64,000 nucleotides of DNA from Azospirillum melinis (GCF_013340935.1 NZ_WHOS01000015.1:62001-126000), one strand, 5' to 3'. Positions 1-11,998 are shown, numbered from the stretch's first letter. Notes: generated from the letters alone by a model not told the origin. A program made the numbers and translations.

Positions 1-43
1 AGGGCGGCGCGAGGTTTGCCGCCGTCGCGGTGATCGGAAAGCC

Positions 44-1015
44 TCATCCCGCCAGCACCGGCAGCCGCCACCCCGCCAGCGTGATCTCCACCGGCAGCCG
101 CGCCAGCACGTCGCCGTCGCCCTGCACCGCGTCGGCGAACAGCCCGTCTCCGGCCGGTCCCTCGATCCGCACGCGCCTGACCGTCACCACCCGATAGTCC
201 GGAAAGCGCGCCAGCCGCCCGGCGGTGACACCCCAGACATAGCGCAACGCATTCAGCCGCCCACCGCGCGGGAACAGGCAGACATGCAGCTCCGGCTCCG
301 TCAGCCGCGCATCGGGCGCGCAGATGAAGCGGCCGCCGTAGAAATGCCCCTTGGCGACGATGACCGACGCCAGTTCCTGTGCCTCCCCGTCGTCCAAGAT
401 GACCCGATAGCGGTGGTCCGGCCGCGTCGCCAGCTGCACCAGCGTCTCCGCAACATAGGCGCCCTTGCCGATCAGCCGCTTCACCCTGGGATCGACCCGC
501 TCCACCACCCGCGCGTCCAGCCCGACCCCGGCCATCAGCGAGAACACCCGCCCGTTCGCCTGCGCCGGCCAGATCATCGTCCGCTTTCCGCCGGCAATTG
601 CCGCCGCGATGCGATCCGCATCCATCGTCAGGCCAAGTTCGGCCGCCAGCACATTGGCGGTGCCCATCGGCACGATGCCGAGCGGCAGAGGCTTGCCCGC
701 CTCGGCATGGGTGGCCAGCCCGTTGATGACCTCGTTGATGGTGCCGTCGCCGCCGGCCGCCACCACCGCATCCACTTCGGCGGGATCGGCTGCGCGGGCG
801 AACGCCTCCGCATCGCCGCGCCTGCCGGTCGGCCTGACTGTCACGCCGATGCCGCGTGCCTCCAGCCGGGCGACCACCGCGCGGAGCCGCCGTGCCCGCC
901 GCCCGCCGGCGGTCGGGTTGTGGATCACCAGCAGCCGCCGCACGTCGATGGCCGCATCCTCGCCGCTGCCCGTGCCAACCGCCGGGTTTTCGCCCACCAG
1001 AACCGTGTCGCGCAC
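44..1015 (-). CDS. Diacylglycerol kinase family lipid kinase (YegS/DgkB-like)
   Basis: A 323-residue soluble protein of the DAGK catalytic family, which phosphorylates diacylglycerol or related lipids with ATP. Visible family marks are an N-terminal strand with HNPTAGG (about residues 32-38), the nucleotide-binding GGDGT at 88-92 followed by INEVINGL, and PLGIVPMGTANVLA just after it. The length is normal for YegS-type enzymes. The ATG at 1015 is the first start in frame, and the residues before about 26 look like a non-conserved extension, so a start further in is possible. It is divergent from the LpxH-like gene. The family is clear; the true lipid substrate cannot be read from sequence. 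Confidence 0.85.
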   Translation of the reverse strand: MRDTVLVGENPAVGTGSGEDAAIDVRRLLVIHNPTAGGRRARRLRAVVARLEARGIGVTVRPTGRRGDAEAFARAADPAEVDAVVAAGGDGTINEVINGLATHAEAGKPLPLGIVPMGTANVLAAELGLTMDADRIAAAIAGGKRTMIWPAQANGRVFSLMAGVGLDARVVERVDPRVKRLIGKGAYVAETLVQLATRPDHRYRVILDDGEAQELASVIVAKGHFYGGRFICAPDARLTEPELHVCLFPRGGRLNALRYVWGVTAGRLARFPDYRVVTVRRVRIEGPAGDGLFADAVQGDGDVLARLPVEITLAGWRLPVLAG

Positions 1016-1159
1016 CGATTCGCTCTCCCTGACCGGCGCCAGGGGCGCCTTCTGTTGCAGAACAGTGAAGGTCCTGCGGCGGTTCCGTTACAGTAAAACT
1101 GCGACGGTGTGACGATAGCCCAAATTGTTGTGACGAATAGGTGCGGCTGTTTCAAATCA

Positions 1160-1188
1160 TTGTCAAGGCATGCTTCTTTCCTTTATAC
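1160..1188 (+). promoter_or_regulatory. Candidate sigma-70 promoter of the LpxH-like gene
   Basis: TTGTCA at 1160-1165 and TTATAC at 1183-1188 are separated by 17 bases, 48 bases before the ATG at 1236. This is a good match to the vegetative consensus in an otherwise GC-rich intergenic stretch (1016-1235). It is a sequence match only. Confidence 0.5.
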
Positions 1189-1235
1189 GGAAGTTGTCTT
1201 GATGGCCATCGGCCAGGGCGACGACGGAGCGGAAG

Positions 1236-2084
1236 ATGGACGCCGTCCCAGCGGTCAAGCGTTACCGCAGCATTTGGATATCCGACGTTCATCTTGGAAC
1301 GCGCGGCTGTCAGGCGGAATTGCTTCTCGATTTCCTGAAGCACACCGAATCGGATCACCTGTTCCTGGTCGGCGACATCGTCGACGGCTGGCGGCTGAAG
1401 AAAAGCTGGTACTGGCCGCAGGCCCACAATGACGTGGTGCAGAAGATCATGCGCCGCGCCCGCAAGGGGGTGGAGGTCTATTACATCCCCGGCAACCATG
1501 ACGAGGCGGCGCGCGATTACGTCGGGCTTCAATTCGGCGGCGTGCATGTGGTGGACGAATGGGTCCACACCACCGCCGACGGCCGCCGCCTGCTGATCAC
1601 CCACGGCGACAAGTTCGACGCGGTGGTGCGTTACGCCAAGTGGCTGGCCCTGCTCGGCGACCATGCCTACGTCACGCTGCTGCACGTCAACACCCTGTTC
1701 AACTGGGTGCGCCGCAAGCTCGGCTTCAATTACTGGTCGCTGTCGGCCTATCTGAAGCACAAGGCGAAGACCGCGGTCGAATTCATCGGCAAATACGAAG
1801 AAGCTTTGGGCGACGAAGCCCGCCGCCGCAAGGTCGACGGTGTCGTCTGCGGCCACATCCACACCGCCGAGATGCGCGACATCGAAGGAATCCTCTATTG
1901 CAACGACGGCGATTGGGTCGAGTCCTGCACCGCCTTGGTCGAGCACGACAGTGGCGCGCTGGAAATCATCCACTGGACGGAGGTCATGGCGCAGCGGCTT
2001 GCCACCACCGGTCCCAGCAGCAGCCCCACCGGCGGCAAGATCAAGGCGAAGGAACTCACGGCGAAGGAACGGGAAGCGGCGTGA
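1236..2084 (+). CDS. LpxH-like metallophosphoesterase (UDP-2,3-diacylglucosamine diphosphatase family)
   Basis: A 282-residue calcineurin-like phosphoesterase. The metal-binding blocks are all present: ISDVHLG near residue 15, GDIVDGW near 46, GNHDE near 87, and the histidine pairs ITHGD and CGHIHTA further on. It belongs to the COG2908 group usually annotated as UDP-2,3-diacylglucosamine diphosphatase, which yields lipid X in lipid A synthesis. Many alphaproteobacteria use the unrelated LpxI for that step, so this homologue may instead act on another lipid pyrophosphate. Its stop overlaps the glycosyltransferase start by GTGA, and Kdo/lipid A genes follow, which supports a role in envelope glycolipids. 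Confidence 0.7.
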   Translation: MDAVPAVKRYRSIWISDVHLGTRGCQAELLLDFLKHTESDHLFLVGDIVDGWRLKKSWYWPQAHNDVVQKIMRRARKGVEVYYIPGNHDEAARDYVGLQFGGVHVVDEWVHTTADGRRLLITHGDKFDAVVRYAKWLALLGDHAYVTLLHVNTLFNWVRRKLGFNYWSLSAYLKHKAKTAVEFIGKYEEALGDEARRRKVDGVVCGHIHTAEMRDIEGILYCNDGDWVESCTALVEHDSGALEIIHWTEVMAQRLATTGPSSSPTGGKIKAKELTAKEREAA

Positions 2085-3079
2085 ACATCCTGATCGTCAG
2101 CGACGCCTGGCACCCGCAGGTGAACGGCGTCGTGCGCACAATCGGCACCGTGCGCGGAGAGTTGGAGGCGATGGGCCACAACGTCGAGGTGATCGGCCCC
2201 GATCGCTTCCGCACCCTGCCGATGCCGACATATCCGGAAATCCGGCTGGCGCTGGGGGCGAAGCGGCGGTTGTGGGCGATGATCGACGGCCTGCGGCCCG
2301 ACTGCATCCACATCGCCACCGAAGGGCCGCTGGGCTTTGCCGCCCGGTCCTATTGCCTGAAGCACGGCAAACCCTTCACCACCGCCTACCACACCCGCTT
2401 TCCCGAATATGTGCGCGACCGCGCGCCGATCCCGCTGGCGCTGTCCTATGCGGTGGTGCGCCGCTTCCACAAGCCGTCCTCGGCGGTGATGGTGGCGACC
2501 CAGACCATCGAGGACGCGCTGACGACCCGCGGCTTCGCCAACATCCGCCGCTGGACCCGCGGAGTCGACACCGAGCTGTTCCGGCCCCGCGACAAGGACT
2601 TCCTCGATCTGCCGCGCCCGGTGTCGATGTATGTCGGGCGTGTGGCGGTGGAGAAGAACTTGGAGGATTTCCTGCGCCTCGACCTGCCCGGCACCAAGGT
2701 TGTGGTCGGCGATGGCCCGGCGCGGGAGGAATTGCAGCGCAGGTATCCCGCCGTCCATTGGGTCGGTGCCAAGCATGGCGAGGAACTGGCGAGGCATTAT
2801 GCCGCCGCCGACGTCTTCGTCTTCCCGTCGCGCACCGACACCTTCGGGCTGGTTCTGCTGGAGGCGCTGGCATCCGGCGTGCCGGTGGCGGCCTATCCGG
2901 TGCCTGGACCGCTGGACGTGGTCGACGGCTCCGGTGCCGGCTGCCTGGACGAGGATCTGAAGCGCGCGGTCGAAGGGGCGCTGGCGATCCCGGCGCAGGC
3001 ATGCCGCGACTATGCGCTGGGCTATTCCTGGCGCCGCTCGGCCGAACAGTTCCTGTCGAACCTGCGGCCGTTTGCGTAA
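2081..3079 (+). CDS. Glycosyltransferase family 4 (GT-B fold)
   Basis: A 332-residue group 1 glycosyltransferase starting with GTG inside a GTGA overlap with the preceding phosphoesterase, which implies translational coupling. The N-terminus (VNILIVSDAWHPQVNGVVRT) is typical of GT4 enzymes related to MgtA/SqdX and GDP-mannose-dependent transferases. The C-terminal half has GRVAVEKN, VGDGPAREEL and the nucleotide-sugar site VFPSRTDTFGLVLLEAL, where Asp replaces the first Glu of the usual EX7E. There is no signal peptide or membrane span, so it is likely a cytosolic or membrane-peripheral enzyme glycosylating a lipid. Donor and acceptor are unknown. Confidence 0.8.
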   Translation: MNILIVSDAWHPQVNGVVRTIGTVRGELEAMGHNVEVIGPDRFRTLPMPTYPEIRLALGAKRRLWAMIDGLRPDCIHIATEGPLGFAARSYCLKHGKPFTTAYHTRFPEYVRDRAPIPLALSYAVVRRFHKPSSAVMVATQTIEDALTTRGFANIRRWTRGVDTELFRPRDKDFLDLPRPVSMYVGRVAVEKNLEDFLRLDLPGTKVVVGDGPAREELQRRYPAVHWVGAKHGEELARHYAAADVFVFPSRTDTFGLVLLEALASGVPVAAYPVPGPLDVVDGSGAGCLDEDLKRAVEGALAIPAQACRDYALGYSWRRSAEQFLSNLRPFA

Positions 3080-3175
3080 GCGGGGAGGACACAGTCCCGC
3101 TCTCATTCGGCTTGGCGGCGGTCCTGCGGCGTGGTTCCATTTCGCGGAGCCACAACCCGCGCGAGGTCCCCGGCC

Positions 3176-3787
3176 ATGACCCCCGACTTCCTGATCACCT
3201 CCCTGATCGTCGTTGCCTCGCCCGGCACCGGGGTGCTGCTGACGCTGGCGGCGGGGCTGTCGCAGGGCGCGCGGGCCAGCGCGGTGACGGCGTTCGGCTG
3301 CACGCTGGGCATCGTGCCGCACATGGCGGCGGCGGTGCTGGGACTTGCCGCCCTGCTGCACACCAGCGCGGTGGCGTTCCAGGGGCTGAAAATCCTGGGC
3401 GTGCTCTATCTGCTCTACATGGCGTGGGCGACGCTGAAGGAGCAGGGGGCGCTCAGTGTCCAGGCGGACCGGACGCAGCGCACCGCCGGACGGATGATCC
3501 TGCGGGCTGTGCTGGTCAATGTGCTGAACCCGAAGCTGTCGATCTTCTTCCTGGCTTTCCTGCCGCAATTTGTCAGCGAGTCCGATCCCCAGCCGCTGGC
3601 GCGCATGCTGGAACTCAGCGGCGTGTTCATGGCGCTGACCTTCGTGGTCTTCGTTGTCTATGGCCTGTTCGCCGCCGCGGTGCGCGATCAGGTGGTCTCC
3701 CGCCCGCGGGTGATGGGCTGGATGCGCCGCAGCTTCGCCGCCGCCTTCGCCGCGCTCGGAGTCAAGCTGGCACTGGCGGAGCGGTGA
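3176..3787 (+). CDS. LysE/RhtB family amino-acid exporter
   Basis: A 203-residue inner-membrane protein with about six hydrophobic helices. Family signatures are the N-terminal SPGTGVLLTLAAGLSQG, which replaces the usual PGP with PGT, and the mid-protein LVNVLNPKLSIFFLAFLPQF. LysE/RhtB proteins export amino acids such as lysine, threonine or homoserine in exchange for protons. I chose the ATG at 3176 because it places the first helix directly at the N-terminus; the open frame continues 45 bases upstream without family similarity. It lies between the glycosyltransferase and kdtA genes and is probably not functionally linked to them. The substrate is unknown. Confidence 0.8.
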   Translation: MTPDFLITSLIVVASPGTGVLLTLAAGLSQGARASAVTAFGCTLGIVPHMAAAVLGLAALLHTSAVAFQGLKILGVLYLLYMAWATLKEQGALSVQADRTQRTAGRMILRAVLVNVLNPKLSIFFLAFLPQFVSESDPQPLARMLELSGVFMALTFVVFVVYGLFAAAVRDQVVSRPRVMGWMRRSFAAAFAALGVKLALAER

Positions 3788-3922
3788 GGGGTCTGCCTCG
3801 CACCGGCCTCTGTTACGGAACCGCTGCCGCGTGCTAAGGTGCCGCCGGGCGCGTCGCCGGTGGTCCGTATCAGGGGCACCGGCAACGCGCCCGTTGTCGT
3901 ACGTCTCCTGTTCCGGACCTTG

Positions 3923-5209
3923 ATGCTGCATTCCCTCTACCGTGGCCTGACGACCGTTGCCGGGCCGGCGGTGCGCCTCTATCTCGACCGGCGCCGTGCC
4001 GCCGGCAAGGAAGACCCCGCGCGCCAGGCGGAGCGGTTCGGCATGGCATCGCAAGCCCGGCCGGCCGGTCCGCTGGTCTGGATCCACGCGGCCAGTGTGG
4101 GGGAGGCGAATTCGGTCCTCGTGCTGGTCCGCCGGCTGCTGGACGGCGCGCCTGACCTGACCGTGCTGATGACCACCGGCACCGTCACCTCGGCCGAGCT
4201 GATGGGCCGGCGGCTGCCGGCGCGTGCGATCCACCAGTATGTGCCGGTCGATCTGCCGGGCGCAGTCGACCGTTTCCTCGACCATTGGCGGCCCGATGCG
4301 GTGCTGTGGACGGAATCGGAGATCTGGCCGAACCTGCTGGCCGGCATCCGCGCCCGCTCCATCCCGGCCGCGCTGGTCAATGCCCGCATGTCCGAACGCA
4401 GCTTCTCGCGCTGGCGCAACGTGCCCGGGCTGATCGGCGGCCTGCTGTCGACTTTCCAAGTGACGCTGGCCCAGACCGAGGGCGATGCGGAGCGACTGCG
4501 CCGGCTCGGCGCTTCCGGCGTCGCCAGCGTCGGCAACCTGAAATTCTCCGCAGAGCCTCCCCCCGCTGTTGCCGATGCGATGGAGCCGCTGCGGGCATCC
4601 CTGGCCGGCCGGCCGGTCTGGCTGCTCGCCAGTTCCCATCCGGGAGAGGACGAGATCGCCGCGGCGGTCCATGCTGCGCTGGCCCCGGTGCTGCCCGGCC
4701 TGCTGACGGTCGTCGCCCCACGCCATGCCCATCGCGGCGATGCCATCGCGGAGCTGATGCGCGCCCGCGGCCTGTCGGTTCTTCAGCGGACCGCCGGGCA
4801 TCGCCTGCCGGGGCCTGAGCATGCCGTCTATGTCGCCGACACCATGGGCGAGCTTGGGCTGTTTTACCGTGCGGCGCCGGTGGTGTGCATGGGCGGCTCT
4901 TTCATCCCCCATGGCGGACAGAACCCGGTGGAGCCGGCGCAGCTGGGCTGTGCCGTGCTCTATGGTCCGCACATGTTCAATTTCGGCGAGATCACCCACA
5001 TGCTGGAGGCTGCCGGCGGCGCCCTGCCGGTGGCCGACGGCGAGGCGCTGACCCGCGAGGCGCGCCGGCTGCTGACCGATGACCGGGCGCGCGAACGCAT
5101 CGTCGCAGGGGCGGCGCGGGTGACCGCGGACAACCGGCGGATCATCGACCGGGCGCTGGCGGCGCTGGCCCCGGTGCTGGGCGCCGCCGGCATCCGGACC
5201 GCTGCCTGA
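3923..5209 (+). CDS. waaA: 3-deoxy-D-manno-octulosonic acid transferase (Kdo transferase)
   Basis: A 428-residue GT30 family enzyme, also called KdtA, which adds Kdo from CMP-Kdo to the lipid IVA precursor at the inner face of the cytoplasmic membrane. A short N-terminal hydrophobic anchor is followed by WIHAASVGE, whose Glu (residue 61) corresponds to the family's catalytic base. Later blocks are MTTGTVTSAELMGRRL, LWTESEIWPNLL, ALVNARMSERSF and, near the C-terminus, GGSFIPHGGQNPVEPA, all diagnostic. The ATG at 3923 gives the usual N-terminus; the open frame extends 84 bases further without similarity. It is followed 14 bases later by lpxK, an order common in alphaproteobacteria. Confidence 0.93.
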   Translation: MLHSLYRGLTTVAGPAVRLYLDRRRAAGKEDPARQAERFGMASQARPAGPLVWIHAASVGEANSVLVLVRRLLDGAPDLTVLMTTGTVTSAELMGRRLPARAIHQYVPVDLPGAVDRFLDHWRPDAVLWTESEIWPNLLAGIRARSIPAALVNARMSERSFSRWRNVPGLIGGLLSTFQVTLAQTEGDAERLRRLGASGVASVGNLKFSAEPPPAVADAMEPLRASLAGRPVWLLASSHPGEDEIAAAVHAALAPVLPGLLTVVAPRHAHRGDAIAELMRARGLSVLQRTAGHRLPGPEHAVYVADTMGELGLFYRAAPVVCMGGSFIPHGGQNPVEPAQLGCAVLYGPHMFNFGEITHMLEAAGGALPVADGEALTREARRLLTDDRARERIVAGAARVTADNRRIIDRALAALAPVLGAAGIRTAA

Positions 5210-5223
5210 GGGGACGCGCCGCC

Positions 5224-6222
5224 GTGAAGACCCCCGCCTTCTGGTACCGGCCGCCCGGTCTCGCCTCCACCCTGCTGGCGCCGCTGGGGGCGCTCTATGG
5301 GCTGGCCGGGCGGCGGCGCATCGCCGGGACCGTTCCGCGCAAGGTCGGCGTTCCGGTGGTCTGCGTCGGCAATCTGGTGGCGGGCGGCGCCGGCAAGACG
5401 CCGGTCGGGTTGGCCCTGATCGCGGCCTTGCAGGTCCGCGGCGTCGCCGTCCATGCGCTGACCCGCGGCCATGGCGGGCGGGAGGCCGGTCCGCTGGCGG
5501 TCGATCCCGGTTGCCATACCGCCGCCGATGTCGGTGACGAGGCGCTGCTGCTGGCCGGGGCGACACCCTGTTGGGTGGCGCGCGACCGGCTGGCAGGGGC
5601 GGAGCGCGCGGTTGCCGCCGGGGCCGAGGCAATCGTCATGGACGATGGGTTCCAGAACCCGGCGCTGCACAAGGATCTGTCGCTGATCGTCGCCGACGGC
5701 GCGGTCGGTTTCGGCAACGGCCGGCTGGTGCCGGCAGGGCCGCTGCGGGAACGGGTGGCCGAAGGCCTCGCCCGCGCCGATGCGCTGGTGATCCTGGGCG
5801 AGGACCGCCACGGTCTGGCCGTGCTGGCCGGCGGGCGCCCGGTGCTGGCGGCCCGGCTGGAACCCGATCCGGAGGCCGCCGCCCGGCTCGCCGGCCGCGA
5901 TGTGCTGGCCTTCGCCGGCATCGGCCGGCCGGAGAAGTTCTTCGCGACGCTGGAGGCGCTCGGCGCCCGCATCGCGGAGCGTGTGCCCTTCGCCGACCAC
6001 CATCCCTACCGCCCGGCCGAAGTGGTGGCGCTGATCGACCGCGCCGCGACGCTGGGCGCCTTGCCCGTCACTACCGCCAAGGACGCCGTCCGCCTGCCGC
6101 CGGAGCTGCGGGCGAAAATCGCCGTCCTGCCGGTGTCGGTGCGCTGGGCCGATGAGAGCGCGCTCGCCGCGTTGCTGACGCATGTTTCGCTGAAAGGAAG
6201 CCCCGATGGCCAAGCCGCGTAG
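5224..6222 (+). CDS. lpxK: Tetraacyldisaccharide 4'-kinase
   Basis: A 332-residue lipid A 4'-kinase, which phosphorylates the 4' position of the tetraacyldisaccharide 1-phosphate at the inner membrane. The N-terminus has a hydrophobic segment (TLLAPLGALYGLAG). The P-loop VGNLVAGGAGKTP lies at about residues 48-60, followed by LTRGHGG, then the MDDGFQN block and FAGIGRPEKFF, all family marks. Translation starts at a GTG at 5224, just after kdtA. The 3' end overlaps the acyltransferase gene by 17 bases. With kdtA upstream and an LpxL-type gene downstream this forms a lipid A completion operon. Confidence 0.92.
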   Translation: MKTPAFWYRPPGLASTLLAPLGALYGLAGRRRIAGTVPRKVGVPVVCVGNLVAGGAGKTPVGLALIAALQVRGVAVHALTRGHGGREAGPLAVDPGCHTAADVGDEALLLAGATPCWVARDRLAGAERAVAAGAEAIVMDDGFQNPALHKDLSLIVADGAVGFGNGRLVPAGPLRERVAEGLARADALVILGEDRHGLAVLAGGRPVLAARLEPDPEAAARLAGRDVLAFAGIGRPEKFFATLEALGARIAERVPFADHHPYRPAEVVALIDRAATLGALPVTTAKDAVRLPPELRAKIAVLPVSVRWADESALAALLTHVSLKGSPDGQAA

Positions 6223-7102
6223 CCCGTTTCAGAAATGGCTGACGCGTCGCATTGGCTATCCGGTGGAGGCGCTGCTGGTCCATGGCGTCTGCGGCCTGTT
6301 CCGGGCGCTGCCGCTCGACCGCGCTTCGGCGCTCGGCGGCTGGATCGGCCGGACGGTGGGGCCGTGGCTTCCCAACAGCGCCCGTGCCCGGCGCAACCTG
6401 ACCCGTGCCTTCCCCGAGAAGGGCGGGGCGGAGATCGAGGCAATCCTGCGCGGCATGTGGGACAATCTCGGCCGCACCATCGCCGAATACCCGCATCTGG
6501 AGCAGATCGGCCGCGAGCGGATCGAAGTGATCGGCATCGAGCATGTCGATGCGCTGCGCGAGGACGGCAAGGCCGGTATCCTGGTCTCCGGCCATCTGGC
6601 GAACTGGGAGGTCCAGTCGGTCGCCTCCCGCATGCTGGGGCTGGAACTGGGGCTGGTCTACCGCGCGCCCAACAACCCGATGGTCGGCGAGCTGCTGGTG
6701 AAGCTGCGCGGGGCGGCGACCGGCACCCAGATTCCCAAGGGGCCGGACGGTGCCAAGATCCTGTTGCGCCACCTGACCAGGGGCGGCCATGTCGGCATGC
6801 TGATTGATCAGAAGATGAATGACGGCATCCCCGTGCCCTTCTTCGGCCGCGACGCCATGACCGCACCGGCGGCGGCCGTTCTCGGCATGAAGATGAAACT
6901 TCCGCTGTGTCCGGCACGGACCGAGCGGCTGGAGGGCGCCAATTTCCGCGTCACCGTCCTGCCGCCGGAGGAATACCCGACCAGCGGCGACCGCAATGCG
7001 GATGCGCGAATTCTTATGGAAAGGCTGAACCGCCTGTTGGAGGATTGGATCCGCGACAAGCCGGAACAATGGCTGTGGATCCACCGCCGCTGGCCCGACT
7101 GA
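6206..7102 (+). CDS. LpxL/HtrB-type lipid A acyltransferase
   Basis: A 298-residue member of the LpxL/LpxM lysophospholipid acyltransferase family, which transfers a secondary acyl chain to Kdo2-lipid IVA. The catalytic HX4E motif is visible as H130-LANW-E135 inside VSGHLANWEV. It is followed by the substrate-binding YRAPNNP and IPKGPDGA blocks, then LIDQKMNDGIPVPFFGR, and the C-terminal PEQWLWIHRRWP, which is highly typical. The gene starts 17 bases inside lpxK, so the two are co-transcribed. Whether it adds the first (LpxL) or another secondary chain cannot be decided here, so no symbol is given. Confidence 0.88.
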   Translation: MAKPRSPFQKWLTRRIGYPVEALLVHGVCGLFRALPLDRASALGGWIGRTVGPWLPNSARARRNLTRAFPEKGGAEIEAILRGMWDNLGRTIAEYPHLEQIGRERIEVIGIEHVDALREDGKAGILVSGHLANWEVQSVASRMLGLELGLVYRAPNNPMVGELLVKLRGAATGTQIPKGPDGAKILLRHLTRGGHVGMLIDQKMNDGIPVPFFGRDAMTAPAAAVLGMKMKLPLCPARTERLEGANFRVTVLPPEEYPTSGDRNADARILMERLNRLLEDWIRDKPEQWLWIHRRWPD

Positions 7103-7156
7103 GCGCCCAAGCCTCTTGCCTGAGCCCGCTGCCCCTAGTTTGAAGGCCGTCCCGCG

Positions 7157-7819
7157 ATGACCCTGCCGCTCGACCTCCATCTGCTGCAACTCTATATGGT
7201 CGCCGTCTGTGTGCTGGTCCTGGCACCGGGACCGGATTCGCTTCTGGTGCTGACCCGCAGCATCGCCGATGGCCGGCAGGCGGGCGTGGTGGCCACCATC
7301 GGGATCTGCGTCGGCAACACCGTCCATTCGCTGCTGGCCGCCGCCGGCATCTCCGCCCTGATCGCGGCGTCGGCGTCGCTGTTCGACCTGCTGCGCTATG
7401 CCGGCGGCGCCTATCTCGCCTGGATCGGCTTCCGGTCGCTGTGGAGCGTCTGGGCCAGCCGCGGTGCCGAACCCGCTCCGTCCATCGAGGCCCCGGCCCC
7501 GGCGGGTACGGGCCGCGTCTTCGTCCAGGCGCTGCTGACCAATCTGCTGAACCCGAAGATCATCCTGTTCCAGCTGGCCTTCGTGCCCCAGTTCATCGCT
7601 CCCGAGCTGGGCCATGTGGCGTTGCAGACCTTCATCCTCGGCAACATCATCTCGGTGCTGGGCGGCCTCTATCTGGTCGGCATCGCCGCGCTCAGCGCCG
7701 GTGCCGCGCGGCGCGTCCTGTCCAGCCCGCGGGTCCGCACGGCGCTGGACGGCATCGCCGGCGTGCTGTTCCTGGGGTTCGCGGTGCGGCTGCTGCTGAC
7801 CGACCGCAAGTTCGCGTGA
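7157..7819 (+). CDS. LysE/RhtB family amino-acid exporter
   Basis: A 220-residue membrane protein with about six hydrophobic segments and classic LysE signatures: LVLAPGPDSLLVLTRSIADG near residue 20 and LLTNLLNPKIILFQLAFVPQF near the middle. It is a second, clearly separate paralogue of the 3176-3787 gene and keeps the PGPD motif that the first copy has altered. It lies 54 bases after the acyltransferase gene on the same strand and converges with the restriction endonuclease gene. Proton-driven export of an amino acid is the family role; the substrate is not predictable. Confidence 0.85.
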   Translation: MTLPLDLHLLQLYMVAVCVLVLAPGPDSLLVLTRSIADGRQAGVVATIGICVGNTVHSLLAAAGISALIAASASLFDLLRYAGGAYLAWIGFRSLWSVWASRGAEPAPSIEAPAPAGTGRVFVQALLTNLLNPKIILFQLAFVPQFIAPELGHVALQTFILGNIISVLGGLYLVGIAALSAGAARRVLSSPRVRTALDGIAGVLFLGFAVRLLLTDRKFA

Positions 7820-7859
7820 GAAGGCCGGTGAAGGCCCTTGTCATGGCTCCCTTGCGTCC

Positions 7860-8705
7860 TCACCACGGATCGTCCTCGTCCTCCGCCCCGGCGTCGACGT
7901 CGAATGTCGCCGCCTGCCGCACCACCGGATGGCTGTCCTTCCATTCGTCGAAATCCGACACCAGCGCCGGACGGATGCCGAGCGCCAGCACCGGGCAGCC
8001 GCCGCCGCGGCCGGCATCCAGCCGGTAGAGCAGCTTCTTCATCCAGGTGGTGCTGGCACCGTACTTGTTCTGGAAGTTCTTCATCTCGACCCGCCGCGCC
8101 ACCTCGGTGAACAGCGGGATCAGTTCGGCGCTGCGGGTCAGCAGGACGCCGGCATTGATGATGCCGCATTCGTAGAAGGTGCGGGCGGCGTAGAGGTCGC
8201 GGTCAAAGGTCTGGTCCTTGCTGTTCCATTCCAGGTCGAAGGACACCCGCCCCTTCACGAAGTCGATCTTGTGCCCGTCGATGAAGCCGTTGACCTTGTA
8301 CAGCTCCTCGCGCTGGCGCTGCTCGGTGACGGTCTGGCCGCGGTTCTTGCCGGCGACGCGGCGCTTCTCCTCGTGCGTCACGATCATCTTGGTAATGAAC
8401 AGGTCGCCGCGGATGCGCGTCTCGTTCCAGCCCAGCGGGTTCAGCATCCGCTCCATCGTCTTGGCGATCTGCGATTTGTTGCCGCCGGATGCCACGATGT
8501 CCTCGGTGCGGATGCGGAACTCCATCAGCCGTTCTGTGATCTCGCGGAACTCGGCCGTGCAGGCATGGGCCAGGATGCGCGCGGCGTTGCGGTAGCTGTG
8601 CACCTCGTACAGCTCGAGGAAGCCGGGCGGGAACAGGTCGCCCAGATCGGGATCCCGCGCCTCGATCAGCGGGGCCTTGTCGTGGATGCAGGCAAGCAGG
8701 TTCAT
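7860..8705 (-). CDS. BglII/BstYI-family type II restriction endonuclease (orphan)
   Basis: A 281-residue protein. The core block with D148 and then DLEWNSKDQTFDRDLYA (residues 157-173), the segment GVLLTRSAELIPLF, and KYGASTTWMKKLLYRLDAGR followed by GGCPVLALGI are characteristic of the Endonuc-BglII family. BglII itself cuts AGATCT with a PD-(D/E)XK-type active site; D148, E159 and K163 are the natural active-site candidates here. The ATG at 8705 fits the start of the conserved N-terminus; an in-frame ATG at 8810 would add 35 unconserved residues. No DNA methyltransferase is encoded anywhere in the window. It may be a solitary or repurposed nuclease, or its methylase may lie elsewhere. Confidence 0.82.
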   Translation of the reverse strand: MNLLACIHDKAPLIEARDPDLGDLFPPGFLELYEVHSYRNAARILAHACTAEFREITERLMEFRIRTEDIVASGGNKSQIAKTMERMLNPLGWNETRIRGDLFITKMIVTHEEKRRVAGKNRGQTVTEQRQREELYKVNGFIDGHKIDFVKGRVSFDLEWNSKDQTFDRDLYAARTFYECGIINAGVLLTRSAELIPLFTEVARRVEMKNFQNKYGASTTWMKKLLYRLDAGRGGGCPVLALGIRPALVSDFDEWKDSHPVVRQAATFDVDAGAEDEDDPW

Positions 8706-8893
8706 GACGGCACATGCGCGATGGAAAACGGCGCCACCATGGCGGCTGCCGCGGGGCAAATCCACCCTTTCGGTCCGATGACCGCCGGAAGGGGGCCGAC
8801 TGGCGGTCATTCCCCGACATATGCTAAGGTCGCCCGCGCTTTGGGCCGCGCGTCTGGGTGGAAAAAGCGCGGCAAGTTCGCCGGGAGACCGTG

Positions 8894-11980
<3,087 letters not shown>

Positions 11981-11998
11981 TTTCGCACCTGCCGAGGC

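Noticed and set aside
1895..5632. A 1245-residue open frame on the - strand opposite the glycosyltransferase, exporter, kdtA and lpxK genes
   Set aside because: It is antisense to recognised genes, is Arg/Pro/His-rich with no family similarity, and is the usual by-product of high GC codon bias.
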